NCBI GenBank assembly: GCA_025808415.1
Contig: CP075525.1
Coordinates: forward strand, 2,279,501 to 2,343,500
From: Cyclobacteriaceae bacterium
Lineage (GTDB): Bacteria; Bacteroidota; Bacteroidia; Cytophagales; Cyclobacteriaceae
Direction of reading: 5' to 3'
Length of the DNA: 64,000 nucleotides
The notes below the pieces were generated by a model that did not search any database, was not told the origin of the DNA, and saw only the letters and a list, made by a program, of their open reading frames with translations. Made by a program: the position numbers and the translations under genes. Numbering within the stretch: position 1 is the first letter of the stretch; the number at the start of each line of letters is the position of its first letter. Positions 44,867 to 56,684 of the stretch are shown one piece after another.

Positions 44867-45985
44867 ATGAAAACTAAAGCCACGCTCGTCACTATTGTCT
44901 GTTTAATGAGCGCCATTGCAGCTACTTCTCAGCCCTGTACAAAAGAAGACATTTTGAAGCAACCCGGTAACTGGATCCCAGGCATGAAAAGTTCAACCTA
45001 CGGGGTTGCCGTAGCCGACCTGGCCAAACAACAAACAATCGTTAACAACATTATTCAGCCTATTCAAAAGAAGTACGTTTCTCCCAGGGGAGTTGACATT
45101 GTATTTGGTGGTGCTCATTTTGAGAATTCCAGGTTACCTCAAATTTCCAAGCCTGGAAATTATTACTACGCTTATTTTTATATCGCTGAACATCCCTGTG
45201 TTTATACCAAAGAAGCAATGGAAAACCGCGGAGCAAGCGCCTATTTATGGATTTGTGCGAATGATTTTTCCCTTGAATTCGGGCAGAGTTTTTTCGTACC
45301 AACAAAACCGAATGAAGAGAATCCCAAGACAGATGCTTTCAGATTAATTGATCAAAAGCCGGTGTTAAAGAATGGCATGTGGTACTGGCGGGATGGAAAA
45401 GGGAGTACCGGTGATCACCGTTGGGTAATTTCGCAGGATTCAAAATTACCCTTTGTGGTAATTAGCCGTAAAGAAATGGCTGAGCGTCTTAAAGTCTATT
45501 ACCAAAAGAAAATTCAGGAAACAGAAGCTCAATTCAATCAAACTCTAAAATCGAACGAAGAAGCCTATCAGAACATAAAGAAATTCAATGAAAAAGAAGC
45601 TACTGCTTTCAGGGATCAAAGTAAGGTAGCGGCAGAAAGGCAACGAAGCATTGAACTAGGAATGTACGGCAAATCGCTGGCCGTAGTTGAGAGCATACTA
45701 AAATCACCCGACCATCCCGCCCTACAGGAGCCGGCCATCATCGATCACATAAAAGGCTTCAATGAATTTGAAGGTTTTGTGACCGAAGATCACAGCTATG
45801 CCATGTATGCTATACGGCCAAATCCCGTTTATTTCAACCCTCAGTTGCCCAAATCATCGCCCCAATTTTTCACCGTGCATTTCCGGATGCCTGAAACAGG
45901 CGATAACCTTTTGTCTGAGAAGGCAAAGGAAGATTTATTGAACGCAATTGACTTTACTTCACTCAAAACCATGCTCGGGAAATGA
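44867..45985 (+). CDS. Secreted protein of unknown function
   Basis: I start at ATG 44867, where a signal peptide begins (MKTKATLVTIVCLMSAIAATSQ), giving 372 residues; an in-frame ATG at 44828 would place 13 polar residues before it. I do not recognise the mature protein. It has a globular N-terminal part (CTKEDILKQPGNWIPGM ... YLWICANDF) and a helical middle (LKVYYQKKIQETEAQFNQTLKSNEEAYQNIKKFNEKEATAFRDQSK). A C-terminal part with FEGFVTEDHSYAMYAIRPNPVYFNPQLPKSS follows. It overlaps the next gene by 4 bp and seems to form a three-gene set with it and the lipoprotein at 47393. Confidence 0.75.
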   Translation: MKTKATLVTIVCLMSAIAATSQPCTKEDILKQPGNWIPGMKSSTYGVAVADLAKQQTIVNNIIQPIQKKYVSPRGVDIVFGGAHFENSRLPQISKPGNYYYAYFYIAEHPCVYTKEAMENRGASAYLWICANDFSLEFGQSFFVPTKPNEENPKTDAFRLIDQKPVLKNGMWYWRDGKGSTGDHRWVISQDSKLPFVVISRKEMAERLKVYYQKKIQETEAQFNQTLKSNEEAYQNIKKFNEKEATAFRDQSKVAAERQRSIELGMYGKSLAVVESILKSPDHPALQEPAIIDHIKGFNEFEGFVTEDHSYAMYAIRPNPVYFNPQLPKSSPQFFTVHFRMPETGDNLLSEKAKEDLLNAIDFTSLKTMLGK

Positions 45986-47361
45986 AACCATTTGCAAAAC
46001 CTGTTTTCCCCTTGCTGCTTATACTATCCGTTTATGCCGCACAGGCGCAACTCCGCGAAACCTTCGATATCATTACCTTCACTCCTCCAAAGGGATGGCA
46101 AAGGGAAAGCACCAATAATGTTGTTTCGTTTGTCATCACCAATAACAAAACGGGTAATTGGAGCCGGCTTTCAGTTTACAAAAGTATCATCAGTAATCGT
46201 ACCCCTGCCGCAGATTTTGATCATGAGTGGAATGAACTAGTTACCAAAGTCTACCAAGGCTCTACCAAACCTGTACCGGAAACATCTGTTGAAGACGGCT
46301 GGACAGCCCATTCAGGTGTAAGTCCGTTTACGTGGCAAGGTAAGTCGTCCCTTATTTTGCTTAATACCATTTCCGGCTATGGACGCGAAGTTGTGATTAC
46401 CGTAACCATGAATTCGCAAACCTATATGAGCCATATTCAGGCATTTCTTAATTCCATCGATTTACAAAAGCCGTCACAGTCCCCGTCATCAACTGTACCA
46501 GCGCCAACCCTGACACAATCCGACCCAAAGCCCGTTACCAGTGGCGCCAACGGAAGCGGCATTACCAAATCCACCACATACTTTGATGATGGCTGGACAG
46601 CAAAAGCGATGGATGACTATGTTTTAGTAACCAAGGAAAACACAAAGTTTTATATCCACTACGGTTTTCCCATTCCACCCAATTCGCTGTCAAGTGAGTC
46701 GGGCACTACAAAGGAAAACTGGGATAAACTGATTACTCCGCGATATGATGTAATCAACCTTTGGCTAAATCCTGATGTAGGTTCATTTGGTGGATTATAT
46801 AACTACTATGCCGAAGGAACAGCCATTGAGCGTAGCACTGGCAACCAGGTATTTATTGGCTTCCGCACGATCATTAACGGAGCCTATTTCTGTGTAGAAG
46901 CCGTTGCCCCCACCAAGGAGGAATACCTGAAGCATTTTCCAAGCATAGCCAGTTTGAAAGACATGCGCGGAAGTAATCGTTTTGCCGTAACCAAGCAGGA
47001 TGTGGTTGGCGATTGGAGCGGTTCGGATGGTTCAGCTCTCCAATATTATAATGTGTATACGGGGCAGAGTGCGGGAATGCAATATTCGCAAGGCGGACAG
47101 GAGTTCTTCTTCAGAAGCACAGACGACTACAACGCTAACATTTCGGGTGCCATAGGAACCATGGGAGGCTCGCAGGTATTCTTTAATGACAAACACAAAG
47201 GGACATTTAACGTAACCGATTGGGAAATTACCTTCACCGGTTATGGTGGCAAAACACAAGTCTTCACCGCTTACTTTGAAGCGGTGCGAGGTGGCCGGAT
47301 ATTACACATGGCCAAGAAAGATGCCCCGGGTGTTCATTATCCTTTAGTAAAAGTGAAGTAA
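45982..47361 (+). CDS. Secreted two-part protein of unknown function
   Basis: This 459-residue protein with a signal peptide (FPLLLILSVYAAQAQ) starts 4 bp inside the preceding gene. Residues about 25-165 form one domain (FDIITFTPPKGWQRE ... GYGREVVITVTMNSQ). A Pro/Ser/Thr linker (SQSPSSTVPAPTLTQSDPKP) leads to a second domain (DGWTAKAMDDYVLVTKENTKFYIHYGF). The C-terminal beta-rich third (VGDWSGSDGSALQYYNVYTGQSAGMQY) resembles a lipocalin-like barrel. I assign no family. The tight overlap suggests its product works with that of the previous gene. Confidence 0.75.
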   Translation: MKPFAKPVFPLLLILSVYAAQAQLRETFDIITFTPPKGWQRESTNNVVSFVITNNKTGNWSRLSVYKSIISNRTPAADFDHEWNELVTKVYQGSTKPVPETSVEDGWTAHSGVSPFTWQGKSSLILLNTISGYGREVVITVTMNSQTYMSHIQAFLNSIDLQKPSQSPSSTVPAPTLTQSDPKPVTSGANGSGITKSTTYFDDGWTAKAMDDYVLVTKENTKFYIHYGFPIPPNSLSSESGTTKENWDKLITPRYDVINLWLNPDVGSFGGLYNYYAEGTAIERSTGNQVFIGFRTIINGAYFCVEAVAPTKEEYLKHFPSIASLKDMRGSNRFAVTKQDVVGDWSGSDGSALQYYNVYTGQSAGMQYSQGGQEFFFRSTDDYNANISGAIGTMGGSQVFFNDKHKGTFNVTDWEITFTGYGGKTQVFTAYFEAVRGGRILHMAKKDAPGVHYPLVKVK

Positions 47362-47392
47362 ACAAATGCTCAACAGAATTAAACCAAACCAT

Positions 47393-47965
47393 ATGAAGAA
47401 CATTAAGAAAGCAATCGTAGCAATGACCCTTACAAGTTTATTGCTCACTGGATGTGGCGGCTCATCAAAAAAGGAATCTGAAACCATAAAGTTAGGTGAC
47501 ATGGAAATCAAGGCTAATGAAATTACCACAACGGATGGAACCAAAGGCTTTAAAGGTGACATCGACAATACGAACCTGCAAACCATTTATGAGGGGCTTA
47601 CGGTTGAAAAGATACATCTCGTTGATGGCAACGATAAAAAGATAAAAGGAGAAGAAGTGCCGCTCAACTCCAAATTCTCCATCGTGCTGGAGGGAATTAA
47701 AAACTACACACTTAAAGACGGTAAAGCCTACCCTAAACTCGGAATGATTTTAATGGGCGATACCGGACCCGTGGTGGGCGAAGATGATTTGCTGGCTTCG
47801 TACTCAGAAGGTATGTCGGTGGAAGATGCTTTGGTACTGCGGGCAACATTTACAGTAGGAGCACCCATGGAAGTTGGCAAGACGTACACGTGCCAGGTTA
47901 GTGTTACGGATAAAAATAATAATGGAACCTTTATTCAGACTACCTGGATGTTTACGGTGAAGTAA
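47393..47965 (+). CDS. Lipoprotein of unknown function
   Basis: I use ATG 47393 (MKNIKKAIVAM), which begins a lipoprotein signal with lipobox LTGC (Cys21); the in-frame ATG at 47366 would add nine residues. The mature 170 residues are beta-rich (IYEGLTVEKIHLVDGNDKKIKGEEVPLNSKFSIVLEGIKNY ... VGKTYTCQVSVTDKNNNGTFIQTTWMFTVK) without a recognised domain. It lies 31 bp after the previous secreted-protein gene and belongs to the same putative operon. Confidence 0.75.
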   Translation: MKNIKKAIVAMTLTSLLLTGCGGSSKKESETIKLGDMEIKANEITTTDGTKGFKGDIDNTNLQTIYEGLTVEKIHLVDGNDKKIKGEEVPLNSKFSIVLEGIKNYTLKDGKAYPKLGMILMGDTGPVVGEDDLLASYSEGMSVEDALVLRATFTVGAPMEVGKTYTCQVSVTDKNNNGTFIQTTWMFTVK

Positions 47966-48019
47966 ACAAACGGGTATTTTAACCAGATCATGAGAAGTTA
48001 TTCGCAAATTGATAAGCAG

Positions 48020-49567
48020 ATGTCAATAAGAACCACAAGAGTAGTTTTTCTGCTTGCATTGATTTTCCATTCCTTCGTGGCTTGCGCCCAGGGCATTCTA
48101 TTGAATGGTATTACAGACTATGTTCAGGTTCCTGATAATCCTGCCTTACGTCCTTCCAGTTTAACCATCGAAGCACAAGTAAATTTCACATCGCTGGCCG
48201 GCATTTACCAGGCAATTGCAGGTAAAGGTTATAACACAGACGGAACCCTGAGAAATTCGTATGCTATATGGTATCAGGACGGCTCGCTGCGCGCAGGTAT
48301 CGATCCATCAAACCTGGCGTATCGAATCCTTGCACCCTGGTCTCCCCTGATCAATCAGTGGTACCATGTGGCCTATACCTATGATCATATTTCAACTGCA
48401 CAGAACCTCTATATTGATGGTGCTTTGGTTGCCAGTGGGTTTGCACCGCTTCCTATCTATGACAATGATCTGTTTGCTATTGGGGTTGATCGTGATTTCG
48501 GTGTCTTTCAGGGGTTTTTCAACGGGAGAATAAACGAAGTCAGGCTTTGGAATTTTCCCCGAACCCAGACCGATATTGCCGCAAACATGAATACCGCTCT
48601 TACCGGAAATGAGCCCGGTTTGGTAGCCTATTATAAATTGAATGAGGCCGGCCAGGGTGCGGGAATAACCGTGGCAAACAGCGCCACCGCTACCGGGGCA
48701 AGCGTAAACGGAATAACGGTTGGAACAACCTGCTCGCCAATCTTTTCCATATTGGCTCCTACAATTACTTCCTTTTCGCCTACCAGCGGACCCATCGGAA
48801 CGATCGTTACGATAACGGGTACCAACTTCAGTGACATCCCAGCCAATAACCTTGTCAAATTTAATGGCCTAACCGCGTCTGTATCGGCTAGCACTACAAC
48901 CAGCGTACTTACACAAGTGCCGGCAGGCACAACTAGCGGATTTATTGAAGTAACCGTTGGGTGCCATTCTACTTTAAGTGCATCGAACTTCACAGTTGTG
49001 CTGATCCCGCCAGTAATAAATCCTGTTCCGTTATTGACACAAATCGGAGGTATTGTAACCATAGATTTGATACCGCTTATAACAACTTCCAATACGCTTG
49101 ATATTAGTTCGCTGCAAATCACTATCCCTACCGTTAGCGGTGCACCTACCTTCATTGATGCCACCGGCATTCTTACTATTAATTATACAGGTATTGGGTT
49201 TACAGGAACAGACCTCTTTACCTTACGAGCCTGTGATGTGTTGGGCACCTGCACCGATCAGCAATTTCAAGTGGAGGTGGTTGGCGATATCACGGTATAC
49301 AATGCACTGTCGCCAAACAACGATGAAAAAAATGACTTCTTATACCTTGAATACATTGACTTATTGCCCGAAACAAAGGAAAACCGGGTAATCATTTATA
49401 ACCGATGGGGCGATGTAGTCTGGGAAACTCAGGACTACAACAATACCACCCGGGCTTTTAGGGGCACATCTAAAAATGGAAGTGAACTTCCCTCAGGAAC
49501 CTACCTATACAAAATAGTCTTTAAAAGGGGTACTGTTCGCACAGGGTTTCTTTCGTTGAAAAGGTAA
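48020..49567 (+). CDS. T9SS cargo protein: LamG-like domain, IPT/TIG domain, gliding-motility C-terminal domain
   Basis: I start at ATG 48020, where a signal peptide follows (RTTRVVFLLALIFHSFVACAQG); ATG 47990 adds ten residues. A concanavalin/LamG domain (GITDYVQVPDNPALRPSSLTIEAQVNF ... YNLYIDGALV-like strand, about 25-215) comes first. An IPT/TIG domain (PTITSFSPTSGPIGTIVTITGTNFSDI, about 235-320) and a cadherin-like stretch follow. The type B C-terminal sorting domain (YNALSPNNDEKNDFLYLE ... IIYNRWGDVVWE ... LPSGTYLYKIVF) ends the protein and sends it through the type IX secretion system to the cell surface. It may be an adhesin or sugar binder. Confidence 0.92.
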   Translation: MSIRTTRVVFLLALIFHSFVACAQGILLNGITDYVQVPDNPALRPSSLTIEAQVNFTSLAGIYQAIAGKGYNTDGTLRNSYAIWYQDGSLRAGIDPSNLAYRILAPWSPLINQWYHVAYTYDHISTAQNLYIDGALVASGFAPLPIYDNDLFAIGVDRDFGVFQGFFNGRINEVRLWNFPRTQTDIAANMNTALTGNEPGLVAYYKLNEAGQGAGITVANSATATGASVNGITVGTTCSPIFSILAPTITSFSPTSGPIGTIVTITGTNFSDIPANNLVKFNGLTASVSASTTTSVLTQVPAGTTSGFIEVTVGCHSTLSASNFTVVLIPPVINPVPLLTQIGGIVTIDLIPLITTSNTLDISSLQITIPTVSGAPTFIDATGILTINYTGIGFTGTDLFTLRACDVLGTCTDQQFQVEVVGDITVYNALSPNNDEKNDFLYLEYIDLLPETKENRVIIYNRWGDVVWETQDYNNTTRAFRGTSKNGSELPSGTYLYKIVFKRGTVRTGFLSLKR

Positions 49568-49738
49568 ACTGTTCAAAAAAAAACGGATATAAAAAACTCA
49601 TAACTTTATTCCGCTCAATACATGATTAGTCATGCGCACAGTACCCGATGCATGCTCGTTACACAAAAGGTTGGTGATTATTTGTCGATTTCGGCAGTTC
49701 TTGTGTACTCGACCATTGCACAATAAATAAAACGCATT

Positions 49739-50125
49739 TTAATTTATTGCCGATAGTCGTTTATGATGATATATGTACGATAATCCTCCTAAAACAAAGG
49801 GCACTAACATAATCAACATTTGCGGATGGAAGCCACCTGTCATCAAACCAGAGTAAACAGCCCCGGTTAAATCGAAAAACATACCGGCATAGGCCCACTC
49901 TTTAATGCGGGGAAAACCAGGCACCAGTAAGGCGATGATGCCCAGCAATTTGGCAACACCAATAAAGGGCAACATGTACAGGGGGTACCCAAGTTGTTTA
50001 AAAACCTCTACCCATTCGGGTGCTGAAAGAATGTTGGGTATGGTAGACATCATCATGAAAGCGCAGAACAATACCGTAAAAATCCAGAACACGATGGTGG
50101 TACGCTTTGTGTCAGGCTTGGTCAT
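49739..50125 (-). CDS. DoxX-like family membrane protein
   Basis: This 128-residue protein has four membrane segments (IVFWIFTVLFCAFMMMSTIP, LPFIGVAKLLGIIALLVPG, EWAYAGMFFDLTGAVYSGLM, LIMLVPFVLGGLSYIYHH). The EWVEVFKQLGYPLYMLPFIGVAKLLG stretch is typical of the DoxX-like group. The function is unknown; DoxX proteins are linked to thiosulfate:quinone reductase and redox stress in a few organisms. It follows the DUF4386 gene after 125 bp on the same strand. Confidence 0.88.
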   Translation of the reverse strand: MTKPDTKRTTIVFWIFTVLFCAFMMMSTIPNILSAPEWVEVFKQLGYPLYMLPFIGVAKLLGIIALLVPGFPRIKEWAYAGMFFDLTGAVYSGLMTGGFHPQMLIMLVPFVLGGLSYIYHHKRLSAIN

Positions 50126-50250
50126 ATTTTGAAAAATTCATTTTATGGATACCGAAAGCTAAATACAGCCACAATAAACACCAAAATCATTTGGTTAAAA
50201 TTTTTCTCACCGGTGCGGGCATTAATTTACTATAGTTAAGAACCGGTTAA

Positions 50251-50925
50251 TCATTGTTTTGGCCGTATTCCGAATAGCAACAAATAGCCAATCATCCAAA
50301 ACTCTCCAACCGTTGCCGGTATTGTTATCAAATCATCGCCTGGAAAGTTAATGTCTGCATAATTCAAGAAGGCACTGGCGACATAACCGGCTCCACCGAG
50401 TATCAGTACCCTACCCAACCAGACCGGCATCCGCTGGGATTGTACCACGATATACCCCATCGGGATAAGCCAAAGGCCAAAGAAGAGGCTTCCTACCCCC
50501 CAGGCGTTTTTAATAAGCTGATCGAAAATCTGAATCATGATCAATTTGTCTCCCACTATTGCATCAGCGTTTGCAACGTTAATAGCCCCACCCATTGCTA
50601 TAGCACTTATCATGATTGCCCCCGCATTCATCATGCCCCAGGCGGCCAACGCCCACGAAGCGAAATGATTGATGTCTTTAAACAGCTTAAAGAAATAAAC
50701 CGCAGCCAGGGCTTGTGAAACCAAAATTGCAAACTCCAGCAAAAGTCGCAGGCGGGCAAGGGTTTCATGTTCACTTAAATTGGCAGTTGTTTTTGATACA
50801 TCACCGGATACAAAAACCTGCGGATGCACAACAAGAAAACCTACCACGCCAGAAACGGCCAAAACCAAATACCACATGCCTGTTATGCGGGCAGTAGCAA
50901 CCAAATCCTTTTGCTGATCATTCAT
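50251..50925 (-). CDS. DUF4386 family membrane protein
   Basis: This 224-residue protein has six membrane segments. It opens with ARITGMWYLVLAVSGVVGFLVVHPQVFV, has a charged segment LSEHETLARLRLLLEFAILVSQ, and contains the conserved GLWLIPMGYIVVQSQRMP, which together mark DUF4386. The function is unknown. The start follows the long inverted repeat at 51054-51160 by about 130 bp, so its promoter is in 50926-51053. Confidence 0.9.
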   Translation of the reverse strand: MNDQQKDLVATARITGMWYLVLAVSGVVGFLVVHPQVFVSGDVSKTTANLSEHETLARLRLLLEFAILVSQALAAVYFFKLFKDINHFASWALAAWGMMNAGAIMISAIAMGGAINVANADAIVGDKLIMIQIFDQLIKNAWGVGSLFFGLWLIPMGYIVVQSQRMPVWLGRVLILGGAGYVASAFLNYADINFPGDDLITIPATVGEFWMIGYLLLFGIRPKQ

Positions 50926-51053
50926 ATTGATTATTTAAAGGTTAGAGACGATTCTGACCACCATAAAGTTACAGGTCATACGTCTATCTGAAGTTGAGGG
51001 GTATACATCTCGCCTATTAAAGAAATTAGAATCCATATCAATAATGCAATTAT

Positions 51054-51160
51054 TTAAACCACAGAGTACACAAAGATCTGCACAAAGGACACAAAGCGTT
51101 ACAATTCAGAATCTTCTTCTCTGTGAACTTTGTGCTTTCTTCGTGCCCTTAGTGGTTAAC
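51054..51160. repeat. Large imperfect inverted repeat of the CACAAAG type
   Basis: The left arm (about 51054-51098, TTAAACCACAGAG...ACACAAAG) folds back on the right arm (about 51119-51160, CTCTGTGAAC...GTGGTTAA) with a loop of about 20 nt. Repeated CACAAAG and CACAGAG words give the typical look of a dispersed intergenic repeat found in many bacterial genomes. It sits between the convergent ends or starts of the DUF4386 and GH97 genes and may be a dispersed repeat or transcript hairpin. Confidence 0.65.
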
Positions 51161-51214
51161 CTTATTTTTGAGATGGCTTCTACTTATTAGATTGAAGCTA
51201 AGCATCTGGCACTT

Positions 51215-53368
<2,154 letters not shown>

Positions 53369-53563
53369 TTAAATGATCTTCTCAATACTATAAAGATATC
53401 CGCTTGAATACAACCCTTTTTAACCTGTTCGTCAACGGACGTTTGGTGTATGATTTTGATCATGGTTTGATGCCCCATAATCTGATAAATTCGAAATTGA
53501 TTGCAATATGCACGGTGGCATGTGCCTTGGAGTGTTCATAATGCATGCTTATACTTTAAATCT

Positions 53564-56008
53564 ATGTTTGGCAACTACCTCATCACCGCCCTGCGCAACT
53601 TTTATAAGTTCCGTTTCTACACACTTATCAATGTTATTGGTCTTACCATCGGCATAACCGTATGCCTGATCATTCTACTTTTTGTTCGCTTTGAATTAAG
53701 CTACGATCGGTTCAATGTTAATGCGGACAGGATTGTGCGCATTGACTGGGATCTTCAAATGGGAGAAACCCGTACCTACAATGCTGCAGTAACGCCACCC
53801 ATGGCTGAAGTATTCGTGCGCGATTTTCCGGAAGTAGAAGCGGCCACACGATTCCGCTACAGCGGTTCATTTCAGTTTAAACGCGATGTGGAGAATATTG
53901 TAGAATGGCGGGTTGTCTATTCCGATAATGACTTGTTTAACATTTTTACCATTCCATTTATTTATGGCGATCCGTCTATGGCATTGAAAGACCCCCACTC
54001 GATGGTGATTACGGAGAAATGTGCCGAACAATTTTTTCCGGGTGAGAATGCACTCGGTAAAACCTTACTAAAAGACAATCAAACACTATACACCATAACC
54101 GGAGTTGTTAAAGACCTTCCGGAAAACAGTCATTTTCATTATCGAATGTTTTTGTCGATGGAAGGATTGCCGGAATCAAAAAACGGCAACTGGATTGGCG
54201 GGCCATTCAACACCTATCTTCTTTTGCGATCGGGCACGGATGTAAAAGACTTTGAAGAAAAAATTCAGGTAATGGTTGAAAAGTATGTACTACCGAATGC
54301 ACAATCTTCATTGGGTTCGTCCTTCATGGACAGCTTTATCACTCAAGGTAATACGCTAACCTTGCGTGTCAGGCCGTTAACGGATATTCATCTTCACTCC
54401 AATCTACGAAATGAACTTGAAGGCAATGGTGATATTGACTATATATACCTTTTTACGGGCATTGCCGTGTTCACGCTTGTTATTGCCTGCATCAACTTTA
54501 TGAACCTTGCAACGGCACGATCGGCCAGGCGCGCACGCGAGGTGGGTATTCGCAAAGTAATTGGATCGAGTCGTTTCTTTTTAGCGCTGCAGTTTATTGG
54601 TGAATCTACTATGCTAAGCCTGCTGGCATTTATACTGGCATTGGCACTAACCTCCATGCTGCTTCCAGTATTCAACGCGCTTACCGGAATGAACCTGGCG
54701 ATTCCCATCACCAATATCTGGCTGGGTATTGTTTTGCTAATAGCTGCCATTGTGGTTGGCATTCTGTCTGGGCTTTACCCCGGCTTTGTGTTGTCTGCTT
54801 TTGAGCCAGCCCATGTACTCAAAGGAAAATTAACCGGTAGTGGTTCTTCCACGCTGCGAAGCGGACTGGTAGTGTTCCAGTTCATGGTCTCCATCTTCCT
54901 TATTATTGGTACTATTGCGTTGCATCTGCAAATGGATTACATGCGCCACAAAAAATTAGGCTTTAATAAAGAGCAGGTTGTTGTGCTACGTGATGTTGAA
55001 AATGTAGGTGCACAGTTAGAGGCCATCAGGAATGAACTGATGGATAATAACCTGATCAAATCGGGTTCGGTGTCTTCTTATCTCCCCGGTCCTGGTTCTG
55101 CACGAAATACACCACTCATGTGGAAGTTCGGATCGCTACCATTACCGGAAAACTCAGTGAATGGAGAAAAGTGGATGGTGGATTATGAATACATTCCAAC
55201 ACTTGGTTTAGAAATTATTGAAGGACGTAATTTTTCACCCGATCATCCCTCCGACTCCTCTGCGGTAATTCTAAATGAAACAGCCGTGGCCCGGTTTGCA
55301 TTTCCAGATAGCCCGATTGGCCAAAAGATTTCCTTATTCCGTCAAAATGCTGATGGCTCGCAGGATCAATCGCACCTTGAGCATTGGGAAATAATTGGTG
55401 TGGTGAAAGATTTCAACTTTGAATCGTTGCGAAAGAACATCACCCCTCTTGGATTGTTTTTTGGCTCAAGCCGTCAATCCATCGCCTTTCGTTACGAAAC
55501 CACTAATACACAAGAAGTGATCAACACTCTTGAAAAGAAATGGAAAGCCCTTGCTCCCGGAGAGCCGTTTCATTACAGTTTCCTGGATGAGAACTTCGAG
55601 AGCCTGTACAATACTGAGGCAAAGGTGGGGAAATTGTTCACGGCATTTACTGCACTGGCTATCATCATTGCCTGTCTTGGTTTGTTTGCCCTAACTGCTT
55701 ACACGGCAGAACAACGCACCAAAGAAATAGGAATACGAAAAGTAATGGGAGCTACAGCACAAAACATTGTTTTGCTTTTATCTCTCGACTTCAGCAAATT
55801 AATTCTCATCGGCTTTGCGTTGGCGGTACCCATTGCCGCATATTCCATCAACTGGTATTTGCAGGAATATGCCTTTAGAAGTCAGATCACGTGGTGGATT
55901 TATGCAGGTGCAGGTATTATTACATTTTTACTGGCGTTGTTAACGATGGGCTACCAATCCATTGTGGCCGCCAGGACTAATCCTATTGAATCATTGAAAA
56001 GTGAATAG
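53564..56008 (+). CDS. FtsX-like ABC transporter permease (MacB_PCD and FtsX, duplicated)
   Basis: I start at ATG 53564 (MFGNYLITALRNFYKFRFYTLINVIGLTIG), the usual N-terminus of these Bacteroidota permeases; ATG 53501 adds 21 residues without support. The 814-residue protein has two copies of the unit: a MacB-type periplasmic core after the first helix, then an FtsX domain (TRSARRAREVGIRKVIGSSRFFLALQFIGES), then the second pair ending AEQRTKEIGIRKVMGATAQNIVLLLS. No ATPase gene is adjacent in this window. Members of this family often move lipoproteins or antimicrobial compounds. Convergent with the next gene by 4 bp. Confidence 0.9.
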   Translation: MFGNYLITALRNFYKFRFYTLINVIGLTIGITVCLIILLFVRFELSYDRFNVNADRIVRIDWDLQMGETRTYNAAVTPPMAEVFVRDFPEVEAATRFRYSGSFQFKRDVENIVEWRVVYSDNDLFNIFTIPFIYGDPSMALKDPHSMVITEKCAEQFFPGENALGKTLLKDNQTLYTITGVVKDLPENSHFHYRMFLSMEGLPESKNGNWIGGPFNTYLLLRSGTDVKDFEEKIQVMVEKYVLPNAQSSLGSSFMDSFITQGNTLTLRVRPLTDIHLHSNLRNELEGNGDIDYIYLFTGIAVFTLVIACINFMNLATARSARRAREVGIRKVIGSSRFFLALQFIGESTMLSLLAFILALALTSMLLPVFNALTGMNLAIPITNIWLGIVLLIAAIVVGILSGLYPGFVLSAFEPAHVLKGKLTGSGSSTLRSGLVVFQFMVSIFLIIGTIALHLQMDYMRHKKLGFNKEQVVVLRDVENVGAQLEAIRNELMDNNLIKSGSVSSYLPGPGSARNTPLMWKFGSLPLPENSVNGEKWMVDYEYIPTLGLEIIEGRNFSPDHPSDSSAVILNETAVARFAFPDSPIGQKISLFRQNADGSQDQSHLEHWEIIGVVKDFNFESLRKNITPLGLFFGSSRQSIAFRYETTNTQEVINTLEKKWKALAPGEPFHYSFLDENFESLYNTEAKVGKLFTAFTALAIIIACLGLFALTAYTAEQRTKEIGIRKVMGATAQNIVLLLSLDFSKLILIGFALAVPIAAYSINWYLQEYAFRSQITWWIYAGAGIITFLLALLTMGYQSIVAARTNPIESLKSE

Positions 56009-56012
56009 TGAT

Positions 56013-56579
56013 TTATTTGCCTTTAGCTGCTTGCTCTAACGCTGCCTTCCGAAAAACTAAGCCTGAAACTGCAAACAACATAACAAAGAATGCATTCACT
56101 CCAATAATCTCACCAACTGAGCTGCCTGGATAATGTTGCATACCCGTTAGCAAGGCGATTACAGCGACCAAGATTACTGCTAGTGATGCAGCAAGCATGG
56201 TTCGTTCCATACCCCTTGATGTGAATCGGGAAAAGTAGGTACCGATAATAACTATGGCCACTACCCCTATGTACATTAGATTACCAGGATTTGGCCCACC
56301 ACCAATTAATCCCACAGCCAGGTTCACCCAAATCAAAAGGAATGTTGAACCGATAGCCGAACCAAATGCCACCCGATTGATTAAGCCTGGTGAGTAATGG
56401 GTTAGTAGTACATAGCCAAGCCCGGTACTGAACAACAGAATACCCATAATGAGGAAGTCGCTAAAACTCCAGTTTACTTCATTGGTAAATTGCATGGCAA
56501 CCAACGGCACCATTAAGATGAGTGCGGTGATTAAAGCAACCCCAAAGATGGATTGGGGAAATTTCAGTAATGCCTTCAT
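56013..56579 (-). CDS. Small integral membrane protein of unknown function
   Basis: This 188-residue protein has five or six hydrophobic segments (SIFGVALITALILMVPLVAMQF, SDFLIMGILLFSTGLGYVLLTHY, FGSAIGSTFLLIWVNLAVGLIGGG, LMYIGVVAIVIIGTYFSRF, LAASLAVILVAVIALLTGM, VNAFFVMLFAVSGLVFRKAAL). The pattern is that of an unnamed membrane family with no catalytic residues visible. Its stop lies 4 bp from that of the FtsX permease. Confidence 0.75.
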   Translation of the reverse strand: MKALLKFPQSIFGVALITALILMVPLVAMQFTNEVNWSFSDFLIMGILLFSTGLGYVLLTHYSPGLINRVAFGSAIGSTFLLIWVNLAVGLIGGGPNPGNLMYIGVVAIVIIGTYFSRFTSRGMERTMLAASLAVILVAVIALLTGMQHYPGSSVGEIIGVNAFFVMLFAVSGLVFRKAALEQAAKGK

Positions 56580-56684
56580 ATACTTTTATTGTTTTATTGA
56601 TTCAAAAGTACTTTGTATTTCAAAGTAAAGCAATAATTTATAGAACTATTTTTACAGCTTCAAGGGATAAAACTGATGTTAGGC

